Assembly: GCA_946699065.1 (NCBI GenBank)
Contig: CAMPDV010000512.1
Coordinates: forward strand, 62,001-126,000
Direction: 5' to 3'
DNA length: 64,000 bases
Source: Loxodes magnus
Taxonomy: Eukaryota; Ciliophora; Karyorelictea; Loxodida; Loxodidae
In this document: in pieces, positions 11,650 through 26,399 of the stretch
Layout of the letters: each line of letters starts with the position of its first letter
Numbering within the stretch: the stretch's first letter is position 1
The notes under the pieces: generated by a model
What the model saw: the letters and a program-made list of their open reading frames with translations, nothing else
Database searches by the model: none
Told to the model about the DNA's origin: nothing
Program-made: the position numbers and the translations under genes

Positions 11650-14600
11650 ATTTGTAATAATTTGATCCTTTTCATTTCTTTTTATATCGTGTTCAAAAGT
11701 AAATTCATAATGATCTAGTTTTCATTCACTTATTAAACTTTAGCATATTCAAAGTTAATGATAAGTCTTATAAGATATATTCTAATATTTTACTAGATTA
11801 TTTTTTTTAAAATCTTTATAAATAGATCTAATTTTTTTTATTTCGATCTATAATGATCATCTTTATCCAATTTATATTTGTAATATTCATCGTTTAATAT
11901 TTATTTAATAGTTAGAGACTTAAAAAGAACCTTTAGCCTTACGAATTAGCTATTATTTAAATAATAGATTAGTTTTAAATTTACTTTTAAAGGGCATATT
12001 CAAATCAATATCTTCTTTTTTCTTTATTTTTTGCCTTTTAATATTTTTTCTTGATATTACCAATCTAACTTATCTTTAAAACTTTACTCAAGTTTATCTA
12101 AATTCCGAAGAAAATATTTAATTTAAAGCAAAGGTATATTCTACTATTCTTTTAGATAATGAAACTAAAGGAATGCAAAAGGTTGTAATTTAAGCAAGTG
12201 ATTATTTAATTTTTGAAGTATTATAGTCTTTGTGATATTTAAATTTCCATTGTTGGAAATCTTCTCTGTATTAAGAGTGACTAAGTTATTAGCATTGAAA
12301 ACCTAGAAATTATATATTTACATTACATTTTACTAATATATTTTTATTGCGATTTCTCTTTTTATATCTATAGACTCTGTTAAATTTTATAATAACTAAT
12401 TCAAGTTTTATGTATAAAGAAGTCTTATGATTTTACTTCCTAAACCTAGTTTTTTATTTAGAAGATTTAATTTTAGCTTTTACATCTTTTGTTATTTCTC
12501 TAACTAATTTAAATTTGATTATTCATTTATAAATATTAATTTCCTAACTATCTTTAAAATTATGATATCAAATTTTAAATCGTTTTTCCTATTTTTTTAG
12601 GAGTTAACTAAGAAACTATTTATGGTTTTTTTGTTATTTCACCTCAAAAATTTGATTTTTTCTATATAGAAAAATTTAATTATTTATGCATGTGTTTATA
12701 GATCTTCATAGAACATACTTTCATTTAATAATACTATAGTTAAGCATGCTAGGTATCTAATATCACTATTTATTATAAACAGTTTAAGAAACCTTCATTA
12801 ATACAACCTTTTAATTCTAATGTAGTAGTAGCCATCATATCTCTATCTGATCAATGGTTACACAGAGCCTTCATATTTTTCTTTAAACTAAAACACATAA
12901 AAGCGCTTTTTATTTTGATAAAAGTCTTCGGCTGTTTCTTGAGTATTGCTCTTCTCATCTTCTTATCCTATAACTTTTTTTCTATCTCCTTTATCAATCC
13001 ATTATAACCAAGATTTCTTCATCTAATAGAAATTTTTATCTTTTTATTATCGTTTCATCAATTACAAAACGCTGAAATTTAGTATCTTAGCATAAAGTAA
13101 AAATTCCATAAAATATCTTAATTAAAAGTTCTAATTTCCAAAAGCTTAGCTATTTATTGCTTCGCATAAAACTAATTATCTATTTTATTCTTTTAATGCT
13201 TCTTTATTTCTTTCTAGTGTTCTCTATCTCCTAAAAATACTCTTCTTGAGTGAAGTATTACTGTAATTAAAATACTCATCCTTCGTTTAATTTTGTTGGT
13301 GTCCTATTATATACTTTATTTAGTATCTGATTTAGTTTTAGTTAAATATGAATAGGAATATAAGAGCTTAAAGTCGTTATCTTAAGAGAATTATACTATC
13401 TAGTTAAATCCTTAATCCTAAATAACTTTAAGAAGATAAAGTATCTCACTACTAGAAAAAGGCTTTAGTAGCTAAATGGTTAGAGTGAAAGTAGAAAAGA
13501 TTATCTGGCAAGAAACTAAAGAATCGCTTGAAAATTTTTAACCTTTGCACTTATAAGAAACAGGAGACTATTAATGGCAAGCCTCGAGTTAACTCCTTTG
13601 ATTTTAAATTATTTAGCATCCACAAATTAATTAAAGGAAAACTATGATAAAATTGCAAGTTTATTGACAGGAAATATCTGAAAGCATTGAAATGGTTTGT
13701 GGCAATAACTGGAAATAAAAATTTAAATACCAGAAACTTCAAAAGTCAAAACTCAGATCTATCGAACCTAAAAGAAATTATGATCAGAGGGAGTTAAATA
13801 AACAAGCTTGGAAAGATAAAAGAAGAAACAGTGTTAGGTATCTATTTAGTTAAATTAATAAATCTATTCCTTTAAACTCTTATAATAAGCTCTATTTATA
13901 ACCTTTTAATTAACTCAATAGATTATCAATGCTTCTATATCTCTCTTTTAGTAACTAATAATAGCATTATATTAAATTAAGAAGCAAAGAACTAATTTCT
14001 CACTTTAATAATATAATAGTTAAACGTAATTAAGAAACATAAATAATGAGACTAAGATTAATAAAAGAGATCTAATAAAAAATTTGAACTAAAGCTTAAT
14101 AATAAATAGTAGAAGGCTATTTAATTAAAGAAATTAAGTAATGTTTAAATAATGCTATAGTCATTACTAATCAAATAATGCTTTAATTGTATTAGCCAAG
14201 CTTACTTATTTCACTTTAAATAAAAAATAAAAGATACAGTTGAAAAAATAGAAAACTTAGAGATCAACTTATGATTCTTATTTACTCTTAGCTCTTCATA
14301 AGCTGACTGAGAAATGGGCTTAATTTCTCTCAACTTAGTACTAATGATTAAGCTTAAGATATTAAAGAGATAAAAAATCAGAGTTAACAAATTAGAGTGA
14401 TAAGGATAAATAATAAGCATAAAAAACTACTCAACCCTAAATAAACAATTTATTCATCCAGACTTTTTTAAAAAATACTGGAAAGTATTGAAACTAAAAG
14501 AGAAATAGAATCGATTGAGAGGATAATGTATAAACTTTGACGGAACATCAAATGCATAAAATACTCAGAAAAAAAGCAGATTAAGCAGTTAGGGATAAAT

Positions 14601-16900
14601 AAAGATAGCTCTTTTATCAATACGTATTATTATTCGAGCGAAAGCGAAAAACTTAAGAAAATTCTTTAGGATTCGCTCAATAAAATTTTAAAATGCTATA
14701 GAAAATTTAAGAAAAATAAAAGAATAGTTGCAAAACATTAAAATAGTTTTTCCTTTAACTGGAAAAGTATAGAAAAAAGTGATTTATGAAAGAAGCAATA
14801 AAAATATGGGCAAAAATTCAAATAAAGCGCAGATTCATATGAGACTAAATTAGATAATTAATCTAATGATTTCAAAAACAATTTTGTATTTTGCATTCAT
14901 AAGGAAAAAATGCAGAACGTATAAGAAAAAACATTATAGAATCAAAGTAAATTTCGTAATAAATCTATGAAAACACCAAAAATTAACTTTTATCCTTCCA
15001 AAAAAGAAGATTTTAAAGAAACTGGTTTTATTGTGAAATTCTTAAATAATATTTACCAATAGACTTAAAAGTCATAATGAAATTAATAATAGTGGGCAAA
15101 TTTACAATTTTCAAGTAAATAAATATAAATAGATGGTTATAAGTAAATAGTAGCCAGTTTTATTTAGTAATTAAAAGTCTAAATTAGAGATTTAAATTAA
15201 ACTTAAAGAAGGATTATAAAACTAAAATATTCTTTTAGTTAATCTCATTATTAAGGCCACTATTTTAATTAGAATCTTTAATAATCTTAATTGGTTTAGT
15301 TATCTTTAACAGCATTTCAAATAAGATTCTAGTAAGTCATATTGCTATTATTATATTCATTAATACCTAATAATATTTCCCTTTGTTGAATTAATAATAC
15401 TGCTTAATTCAAGCAAGAATATTTGTAAAGGAGAGCTTTAATCTTAAAATAAAAGGAAATTGTCTTTAAATTTTAAATGCAAATGAAATTGACAGAAGCT
15501 AGAGATGAGAAGCCTTAACCAAGAAGTTACTATATCTAAAAAGAAAAAACTAATAATGCATAAAATCTCCTATTATTATGGCTATTTAGATTGGTAGCTA
15601 ATAATCTTAAACTTCTTTATTTATAAATGTTTGCTCTTTTATTAATCATGATTGCAAGGGAATAATCTATCCTCCAAAAGTCTTGAGTAGAAGAAAACAT
15701 AAGTATTATATAATTTATGAAGTTGGTAAAAGATTAAAAATAATTACTTATAGAAACTTTCAAAAAGCTATTATATTAGAGATATATTTAGCAAAAAAAA
15801 CAAATAATAGGAATCTATGTAATAATAGAGAAAAGTCTAACTAATATAAGATATTATATTTATATAGTAACGATTCTTCATTTCACTTTTATAATAAATT
15901 ATTTAAGCAAATACACTTTAAACATTTACTCTCTTATTTGTTTTATATTAACTACATTTTAGTTCAAGAGCTTTAGATAAATTTTGGGAAAACATTATAA
16001 AAAAGATAAAAATATATGAAATAAAAATTTAGCAGTATAGATAATAACCATTAGAGATAGATTAATTTTAAACTTAAAATTCTACAGTTTAATTAAGATA
16101 TTTTTATACTATTTTATCTATAAATCTAAACAAATAAGTATATTAGCATAATTAATGAAGGCTCTTATATATAATTCTATCAACAAGTAGTCTTTTAATT
16201 AGGTTTAATTTTTTCTACCTTGGTAAAATAATAATTGTTTCCCATTTCTGTCTAAAAATGATAATAACTCTTTTTATTGGTTTAGGTTTTTCATCTTTTG
16301 ATTTTAAGTTCGACAGTCGTTAAGAAATATAGACTCTTCTGTATTTTTAAGAATCATTTTAGAAAATTATTTTTCTGTTCTATCTTTAATATCAGTAAGT
16401 TAAAAATTTAATGTCTCAAATTTGAATTGCTTATTACTTTAGAGAAGAGAGAATTAATTCTAATTCAATTAATATTTAACATTCTTGTAATATTATAGCT
16501 TAGACTATAATAGTTACATTATATCTCATTAACTAAACAGATAAACTTTTTAATTTTATTAATAAATGTTTTATAGTTGTGATTATAGATTCCCTATGCA
16601 AGTTAAGTCTAAGCTAAGATTCAATTAATTGCTTTTCGTAGAACTAAATAGATTTTAAGAATGTTCTAAGATTATGTTGATTTAACTTTTTTAAATAAAA
16701 TTTAGGAGAATAGGGTTTATGTTCTATTGGGTTACTAAAGCATTCTAAAGTTTCTCTATATCTTAGAAAGTTTTAAGATTTCTCCTTTACAAGTTTAGCC
16801 TAAAGATTTTCTTTCCAAGGACATGATTGACTGATTATGTAATTTATCTATATTTATTCCCTTTAGATTGAACCATCAATGCTAGTAGGACTTAAGTAAT
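11650..16900 (-). mobile_element. Right copy of the long inverted element
   Basis: Reverse-complement partner of 1-5640; the aligned anchors are listed there. The match to the left copy's outer edge reaches the window start, so this copy may continue outward past 16900, perhaps as far as 18700, where a protein-like minus-strand reading is also seen. It lacks the 850 bp zinc-knuckle insertion and carries instead about 230 unrelated bases near 15420-15650. Divergence from its partner is considerable (by eye 20-30%), so the pair is old. I identify no protein family in it. Confidence 0.7.
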
Positions 16901-18700
16901 TGTCTTATGATTGCAAATTAAAGCTCTTAATATTGTTCTTGATACCCTAGAGAAATTCCTTTATTACTATAATCTTATAGATTTTAATAATTTACTTAAA
17001 AGCTAGATTTAAACATGTTTTATGGTACTTTAAGGTTCTATATTTTGATAATAAAATTGAATTTAAAATTAAAGAGTGAAATTTAAAGAATAAAGGGAAG
17101 TTGAATTGTTAATGAATAGCTACAACAAATAATTATGATTAAAAACTGAAGAGAAAACTCAAGCTAAAGAAAGAGAAGTAAAAATGGACTAAAGATGACT
17201 TAATTGGGGTATCTAAAGATTAAGAACTTTATCATGCGTAATATTCTTGAAACTTTAGTTAATGAATTAACTAGATTTTCTTAAATTTGCTATTTTGTTT
17301 ATTGATGTGGAATCTTAAGCTAGCCTTATACTACATAGCAAGGATATTTTGACGTAATATTTATCTCTCAAAACCTCTTTTTTATGACTCACTCACCCTT
17401 GAAAAGCGTATGCTACTATAATATGGTTAAGCAACTATTAAGGTTTTAATTTTCTTCTAATGTTTGGTATTCTAAAACTGACTAAAGAAGAAAAAGAGAA
17501 GAAGATTCTGTAATAATCTCAAAGCTCAAGTCGATAATTTAAGTTGAATTTCGCTTTTTTAGTTCTGTTATTTAGTTAATAAAAATTGTTTCTATTAAAG
17601 AATTTACTGAACAATAGATTCTTTGATTCAACTATTTATTCTTCCTAGGTTATTGACTGAAGTTCTAGAAATTTCCGTTAAGTTTAACGTATTCTTATCT
17701 TGCTAGCTTTGAATAGCTTAGCAATCTTAGTTTTCGTTTCTATATTTATTAGTCCTGAGCTATTCATTTTAAGTAAGCACGCTTACATTCTTATTGAGCT
17801 TAGTCTTTATTCTCACAGCTTATCGGAAAGAAACATTTGTCTAAGTATTTATATACTTTGCTAAACTGCTTTCTGCTTTAACTATTCTTCTAAGAAGATG
17901 AGATGAATCAAATTTTGCTTGGCAAATTTTTGGCGGACATCTACTCAATTAGCTAAAAGAATCTGCAAAGAAAGACTATTCTCTTTAAAAATAAACTTCT
18001 TAAGTAGTCCTCCTATATCCAGGAAATATATACCTCTAATGACTTTCTTCTCTTGGTGTTTGATCGTTTCAGAGGTCATCTGTTTTTTTTGCTTGAAAAG
18101 TTAGATTATTAATTATAAATCAAGGATAGTTAGTAAAGACGCAATACCAAAAGTAAGATTTTCTCTTAATTAGATTTTTAATTTCCTCACGCCTACCAAC
18201 ATATTAATGCCTTTTAACAGAAATTTTCTCTTTTTTTAATCTTCAAGAATCTAAATTTTTTCTTTACTTAGCTTATGAAAATGGACAACTAGTTAGATTT
18301 CTTAAATTTCTATAAATCTATGATTCAAAAATTCTAATTTGTAATGTTCTCGAATTTCCTTGTAAAATACTTACCAGTTAGTACTAATTAATAAGAATTT
18401 TCTTTCTTAGATCAATTTTATAATGCTTAGTTTCTTTGTTTAATTTTAGCTCCTTTTAGCTTAGTAATCTTAGATATTTCAAAGTAACTATTTTATCAAT
18501 TTTTTTCAATCTCAAGTCTTGGATCCTGCAAAGTATTTTTTAAATCTTGCTTTAACTATTTTTCTGTTTATCTTCAATAAAATGATTGAGGTAATTAATT
18601 TCTGCTATACTGGATAAAATCTTTATTTCCTCAATAAGACTTAATCTGAGCTACCTATCTCAAAAAAGTTTAAAAAATACCAGGAGGAACTGAAGCTTTA
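16900..18700 (-). other. Weak minus-strand coding candidate, possibly the outward continuation of the element
   Basis: Between about 18120 and 17590 on the minus strand one frame reads continuously with TAA/TAG as glutamine and two TGA codons. It contains stretches such as GIYFLDIGGLLKKFIFKENS and QMFLSDKLWEQRLSSIRMQA, which look like folded protein rather than low-complexity sequence. No domain is recognised. A short plus-strand standard-code frame at 17919-18104 lies antisense to it and I treat that as a shadow. Since the other copy of the element is cut off by the window edge, I cannot test whether this region belongs to it. The rest of the interval is plain AT-rich sequence. Confidence 0.25.
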
Positions 18701-21700
18701 GAATAATGAGAGGACTACTTAAGTCTTAAAATGTTAAGTCAATCTTTAAGCTATAAATTGGTTCTTAGCACTCTTACTGAGGTTACTATACACTGTCTTA
18801 CTAAATATCTTCATCTCTTAATTTTAATCTTATTTTGATTTTATGGGATAGAAGCTTCTAAAAGTCTATTAAAGTATCATTATCGTATTAGCTTAGCTGG
18901 TTAATAATTTAAGTAACTCTATGGTTTTTTTATATAATTTCCCTCAATCTTAAGATATTTTTATTTATAAAGTGAAAGTTAAATTAATGCATAAATAATG
19001 GTATTTAATAACTTACTTAAATAGTAATAGGATAAATTAATCTTTAGTTTAAAATAGTTATTAAATACTTGCTTAACCTTTGAGTTCAGCTTTTAAAGTT
19101 AATCAGTCAATTATTAATGTGTCTACTATTAATCAGAGTACAGTTAAAATTAAACAAGGTTTCATTTTAAGTAGTTTCTTTTGTTATTATTTCTAAATAA
19201 TTTCCCTTAGTAGTTCAGCTTCATTAGTCTATTTCTTATATAGTTCTTATTGCATCTTGAAATTCTAAAGTCAGTATCTGAAATGAATTATTTAGCTCTT
19301 CTTTCTTTTATTTTTTATATCTTTACATTATTATTGAGCTTGCAAAATGATCTCATAGATATGCTTTAAAGATTATCTTTATTATTACTAATTTATTCAT
19401 TTTATCTTAAAATCAGTCTAAAGCTTATACAACCTTGCTGCAGGCTTATTTATAAAAGATTTTTATTGTTTCATATTAAATGACAAGAAGTTAGCAAGTA
19501 GCCTATATATATATTTAGCAATTCTTTTAAATTTATTAGTTATTCAAAATTTTCAGGTCCTTAAGAAATGAACTCAAAAGGAGCTTTCTTTTACAAATAT
19601 AACTTAAAATAATTATTTTAAATTTACTGCAAATAGTCTTGGTATAATGAAATAAAATTACGATCTAAATGTTAAAAATAATTTAGTTGGAGCTACTATA
19701 TTGAAAACATCAGCATCATGTTCTTTTAATTTATTTATGTTTTTTTAGAACAATTTACTTCTTGATAAATGGTATCATTCTCATAGCAACTTTTATTTTT
19801 TTGATTTTATTAATAAAAAAGTTAATTCTAATTCTAATTTTTTCTCTTTTCTTTTTATATTTTATTTAATGCTATTAGCTTAACACCCTTAAGAATTGAA
19901 GTTAATAAAATTTGTTCTTCAATTATTAATAAAAAAGAGATAAAATTAATTTATTTCTAAAGAATTATTTCTTTATATTTAGCTTATTAATTATTTAATT
20001 AACTAAATAAAAGTCAAATGTTAAGAATATTCAACTTTTTTTTTAAATAATAAAGGTTATAATTCCATGACTGTTGTAAATTTCCTAAGCATATCAATAT
20101 ATTTTTTTAAAGAGTTTTAAGAAAACATGATTAAAAGATCTATTTTAATATAGTCAAATTATTTTTAGGTAAATTAGATTAAAGTTAATTATTTAACTTC
20201 AATTTTATGATCTTATTAACTTAATTTTTTTAAGTGAATTTTTTTGTAAATTCTTTCTTTATTTTATGTATGTCTAAGAAGCATTTTTATGTTTTTAAAA
20301 TCTATAATAATAGTTGTTTTGATTTTAATATCTCTTATTTTTTATCTTTTAATTAGCTTATTTAAACTTGTAATGTAAATATTTAAGCTTTTAATTCATA
20401 AGCTTTATTATTCACTTTGGAGGTATAATTAAGTTTTAATATATATGAAGAATTCTAAACAATTAATTATTATAAATTAATTAGTGTTAGTTGTATAATT
20501 ATTCCTATTAAATTTAATAAGATCTAAAACATATCTCAAGAAATACTAACCTTTTATTTATTATTTGATATTTGTTATAGTCAAAGAGGTTTTAAATCTT
20601 AGTCTTAGTTGAACTTTTAAAGTTTAAAGTTTTTATTCATTCTAGTTTTCATATAGAGTTAAGTTTGAAAAAAAAACAATTTAATATCTATACAAATGAT
20701 CTTTGATTTTATTAGACTTTATTTATATGAAGTTAATAATTTTTTTATCGAATGTATATCTTCTTTATAATACACCAATATTTAGCATCTTATTATTTAG
20801 TTATTCATAATTATCTATAATTATCTATAAGATTATTATTATTATTTTTAAATATTTTTTTTACAGTCTTTTTTTCTTAATAATAGAGTATCTAATTAAT
20901 ACTTTTTATACCTTTTTCTTTTAATTTTATTAATTATCTTTTTTTAAATTCGTCTAAGAGTTATATAATTTTTAAGCAAAAAACATAATGGTTTAAAATT
21001 TTAAAATTTTTAGAGTTTTATTAATTTATCCATTTTGCTATTATTAGTTCTTTTGCTAAATTTTATTGATAGGCTTAATTAAAAAAAAAAATTTGAAATA
21101 AAGTTATTTTAAGTTAGTTAAAGATAAATAAAATTTAAGTATCTATGGTTTTATGATTTTAGTTGCTATTTATAAAGATTTACTTTTACAAAGTTTATTA
21201 ATAATTAAAATAAATATTAGTTAAGCTTTAAATTACAGCTATACAAATGTTTTAGTTGTCTATTTTCATTTTTTTATTTATTTTAATAATTATACAAATC
21301 TTTTATTTAAGTTTACTATTAATAGCACTAAATTATAGAATTTAATGAGATTCTATTTGTTTATTTTTTTAATTAATTTAGTTCTTAGCATTATGAGTAG
21401 TTATTTTATTATTAGCTAATTCTTACAAGGCAAATTTCATGAGTTTTTGAATATCTAGATTTTAATTCTTTTTCATAAAGTTTATTGATTTATATGAGTT
21501 TATGATTTTAATCTTTATTTTTAAATTGATTTCAAATTTTTTTTAAAGGTTGTGAGTTTTTTTGCATAATGATTTCTTAATTGAGGCAGGGTGTACTATC
21601 TGTATTAATTAAAATTTGGTTAAAATATTTTTTAAGTTTAAGTTTTTCATAAAGATCCTGCATATTTATTTACCTAAAATTTATTATTCATTTAATTTAA

Positions 21701-21790
21701 ACAATTATTAGTTGTAACTAACGATAGATGCAAATATTAGTCATTTCTGGTAATTTTTTGAATATTTAAGAAATTATTTTACGTAAAATT
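18700..21790. other. AT-rich intergenic region, nothing recognised
   Basis: About 3.1 kb upstream of the kinase gene. The sequence is very AT-rich and T-rich on the plus strand, with short A and T runs. I see no protein-like frame, inverted repeat or tandem array beyond small echoes such as the doubled AATTATCTAT near 20810-20830. The promoter of the kinase gene should lie at its right end, but no motif stands out. Confidence 0.5.
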
Positions 21791-21797
21791 ATAAAAA

Positions 21798-23717
<1,920 letters not shown>

Positions 23718-23849
23718 GCAAGTATGAATTAAATATTTTTGATTAAGTTTTAATAATTAAGTTTTTTCTTTAGTTATTTCTTTAAGTTATTCTTTAAGTA
23801 TATATTATTTGTCAAGTATATTTAAAGAGTTAATAGGATTTTTTAAAGA

Positions 23850-25030
23850 AGTATTTTATATTTAAAAGGTTCTAGAAACATTTTTGAGGTTATAAGATAT
23901 TATAAAGTATTTTAATTTAAAAGGTTCTATAAAAAATTTTTGAAGTATATAAGATTTTTTAAAGAGGTAATTTTATGTAAAAGGTTCTAGAAAATTTTTG
24001 AAGTATTTAAGATTTTATTAAAAAAATTTTATTTAAAAGGTTCTAGAAATATTTTTGAAGTATTTAAGAGTTTATTAAAAAAAAATTTATTTAAAAGCTT
24101 CTAGAAATATTTTTGAAGTATTTAAGTGTTTATTAAAAAAAATTTTATTTAAAAGGTTCTAGAAATATTTTTGAAGTATATAAGATATTATAAAGATTTA
24201 TTTAATTTAAAAGGTTCTAGAAAATTTTTGAAGTATATAAGAGTTTATTAAAAAAAAATTTATTTAAAAGGTTCTAGAAAATTTTTGAAGTATTTAAGAG
24301 TTTATTAAAAAAAATTTTATTTAAAAGGTTCTAGAAAATTTTTGAAGTATATAAGAGTTTATTAAAAAAAATTTTATTTAAAAGGTTCTAGAAATATTTT
24401 TGAAGTATATAAGATATTATAAAGATTTATTTAATTTAAAAGGTTCTAGAAAATTTTTGAAGTATATAAGAGTTTATTAAAAAAAAATTTATTTAAAAGG
24501 TTCTAGAAAATTTTTGAAGTATTTAAGAGTTTATTAAAAAAAATTTTATTTAAAAGGTTCTAGAAAATTTTTGAAGTATATAAGAGTTTATTAAAAAAAA
24601 ATTTATTTAAAAGGTTCTAGAAAATTTTTGAAGTATATAAGAGTTTATTAAAAAAAAATTTATTTAAAAGGTTCTAGAAAATTTTTGAAGTATATAAGAG
24701 TTTATTAAAAAAAAATTTATTTAAAAGGTTCTAGAAAATTTTTGAAGTATTTAAGAGTTTATTAAAAAAAATTTTATTTAAAAGGTTCTAGAAAATTTTT
24801 GAAGTATATAAGAGTTTATTAAAAAAAAATTTATTTAAAAGGTTCTAGAAAATTTTTGAAGTATATAAGATATTATAAAGTATTTTATATTTAAAAGGTT
24901 CTAGAAATTTTTTGAAGCTATAGGTTTTTTAAAGAAGTATTTTATATTTAAAAGGTTCTAGAATTTTTTTGAAGCTTTAGGTTTTTTAAGGAGTATATTT
25001 TATTTAAAAGGGTCTAGAAAAAATTTTGAG
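23850..25030. repeat. About 20 tandem copies of a 57 bp AT-rich repeat with TTCTAGAA
   Basis: The array starts about 130 bp after the kinase stop codon. Each unit has an AAAAGG lead, the palindrome TTCTAGAA, ATTTTTGAAGTAT, a short variable part and an A run that varies in length. Units at both ends are more diverged; the central ones are nearly identical. No frame through it looks like protein. TTCTAGAA has the form TTCnnGAA of paired heat-shock-element half-sites, so the array offers about 20 evenly spaced potential factor sites; this may be coincidence of an AT-rich repeat. Confidence 0.85.
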
Positions 25031-25290
25031 CTTTAAGTCTTTATATAGTTTTTTTTCTAAGTAGTAAACAGAATTTTTTTTAAAGTGAGTTTATTATTTT
25101 TTAATTTGTATTATTTGAAGTGTAAAGAGCTTTTGCAAAGTTTTTTTTAAGTGAGTGTGATGTTTTTTAAATTATTTCTTAGTAATTTCAATAATAATTA
25201 TATTTTTCGATAGTTAGAAGTTTGGGTTAAGTTTTTTCCGCATTTTTTCATGAGTTTAGAAGCCATGAAATGGCGAAAAGTGTGAAAGCC

Positions 25291-25384
25291 TTTTTTTGCT
25301 CAGCGTTTTACACTATAGGGCTGAGTTGGGACGGAACAAGCCGGGGGATTTCGGGATTGGTAAAAGGTCAGAAAGGAATAAAAT
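25291..25384 (+). repeat. GC-rich hairpin module, copy 1
   Basis: A T run leads into GCTCAGCG, then TTTTACACTATAGGG, and a GC-rich part with GGGACGGAACAAGCC and a GATTTCGGGAT box, ending GAAAGGAATAAAAT. CTCAGC (25299-25304) pairs with GCTGAG (25320-25325) around a 15-base loop. A close copy lies at 25885-25977 and weaker ones at 26195-26260 and 26337-26390. It could be a small RNA or the end of a mobile element. Confidence 0.6.
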
Positions 25385-25426
25385 GTTTTTAAAAAAATTA
25401 AAAAAAAAAAAACGGTTTTTGAAAAA

Positions 25427-25700
25427 ATGGGAATAAAAAAATTGAAACCATTTTTTTTGATATTGGTTCTGAAAATTTTAATTTTGGATTCGAAAATTTT
25501 GATTTTGGATTTGAAAATTTTAGTTTTGGTTTTGAAAATTTTGGAGTTGGTTTTGAAAACTTTCGAATTTGGTTTTGAAAATTTTAGTTTTAGATTTGAA
25601 AATTTTGGAGTTGGTGTTGAAAACTTTCGAATTTGGTTTTGAAAATTTTAGTTTTAGATTTGAAAATTTTGGAGTTGGTGTTGAAAACTTTTATTTTGGA
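25427..25700 (+). repeat. Minisatellite of TTGAAAATTTT-type units
   Basis: Short units of 15-18 bp built on TTTGAAAATTTTG are organised into a longer period of about 66 bp that contains GTGTTGAAAACTTTCGAA. The standard-code frame at 25427-25642 is a low-complexity Leu/Phe/Glu reading of this repeat and is not a credible gene. It lies between copies 1 and 2 of the GC-rich hairpin module. Confidence 0.7.
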
Positions 25701-25884
25701 TTTTAAATTTTTGATTCAGGCTTGATTTTTTTTCAATTTTGGTTGTAATATTTGTTTTTTTAAATGGGTTGTGATAAAAATGTTTCGATTTAAATCCGAT
25801 ATTTTTTTTATTTCATTTGTAGAGTTAAATAAAAAAGAGAAATAAGATCATGATCAGCTTTGAATTGCAAAAAGAAAAAAGGCC

Positions 25885-25977
25885 TTTTTTTGCTCAACGT
25901 TTTACACTATAGGGAGGATCTGGGACGGAACAAACCGAGAGATTTCGGGATGAAAAAATGTCAAAAAGGAATAAAAT
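25885..25977 (+). repeat. GC-rich hairpin module, copy 2
   Basis: Close copy of 25291-25384, starting 594 bp later. The T run, CGTTTTACACTATAGGG, GGGACGGAACAA, GATTTCGGGAT and AAAGGAATAAAAT parts are all kept. The small CTCAGC/GCTGAG stem is lost here, so pairing at that spot is not conserved. Confidence 0.6.
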
Positions 25978-26194
25978 TTTTTAAGAAAAAGTTTTAAAAT
26001 ACAAAAAGAATTTGAAAAAACTGGATAATTTTTTTTTGATTGTGATTTTGAAATTTTTTGATTTGGATTTGATAAGTTGTTTATTTTGGTCGTTCAAAAT
26101 TTTAAGAATTGGGTTTTGGTATTTTTTTTGATTTTGTAGAGCTAAAAGAATGGTGAATAAGAGTATTTAAAGCATTTAATCGTGAAAAATATAA

Positions 26195-26260
26195 TTTTTT
26201 TTTTTGCTAAGCTTTTTAGATTGCAAGACTTTTTTCGGACGGAATAAACTTAGAATTTTG
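26195..26260 (+). repeat. GC-rich hairpin module, diverged copy 3
   Basis: T run followed by GCTAAGCTTTTTAGATTGCA and then CGGACGGAATAAAC. It keeps the order of the module's parts but has lost much of the GC-rich middle. Confidence 0.45.
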
Positions 26261-26336
26261 AACCTTGATTTTTTTTAAATTTATTTTGGAATTCTGATAG
26301 TAAAAAAAATGAATTTTTTGAAAAAAAAGAAAAAGC

Positions 26337-26390
26337 TTTTTTTTGCTCAGAGTTATGCACTACAAAAGATTTTCGGAAAGGAATAAGATA
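26337..26390 (+). repeat. GC-rich hairpin module, short copy 4
   Basis: T run, GCTCAGAGTTATGCACTACA and CGGAAAGGAATAAGATA. It begins only about 140 bp after copy 3 and lacks the GC-rich middle. Confidence 0.45.
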
Positions 26391-26399
26391 AATAAAAAG

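Larger units (their letters stand above)
5640..11650. other. Spacer between the two inverted copies
   Basis: About 6 kb of AT-rich DNA with no match between its two halves. It contains a short acidic reading frame (5765-5998, minus), two GC-rich structured islands (6670-6856 and 9855-10137), a possible coding remnant (7480-7690) and a WD40 gene fragment (11018-11195). Between these, 8200-9840 and 10140-11010 show only A/T-rich sequence with homopolymer runs; I see nothing else there. Short copies of the TTTGCTCAGCG-like motif described at 25291 occur near 9368 and 9634. Confidence 0.6.

Noticed and set aside
12950-13100. A DDE transposase motif (VIDETIIKR) on the minus strand of the right element copy
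   Set aside because: Only one short match; the other copy does not preserve it and no second or third acidic residue could be placed.
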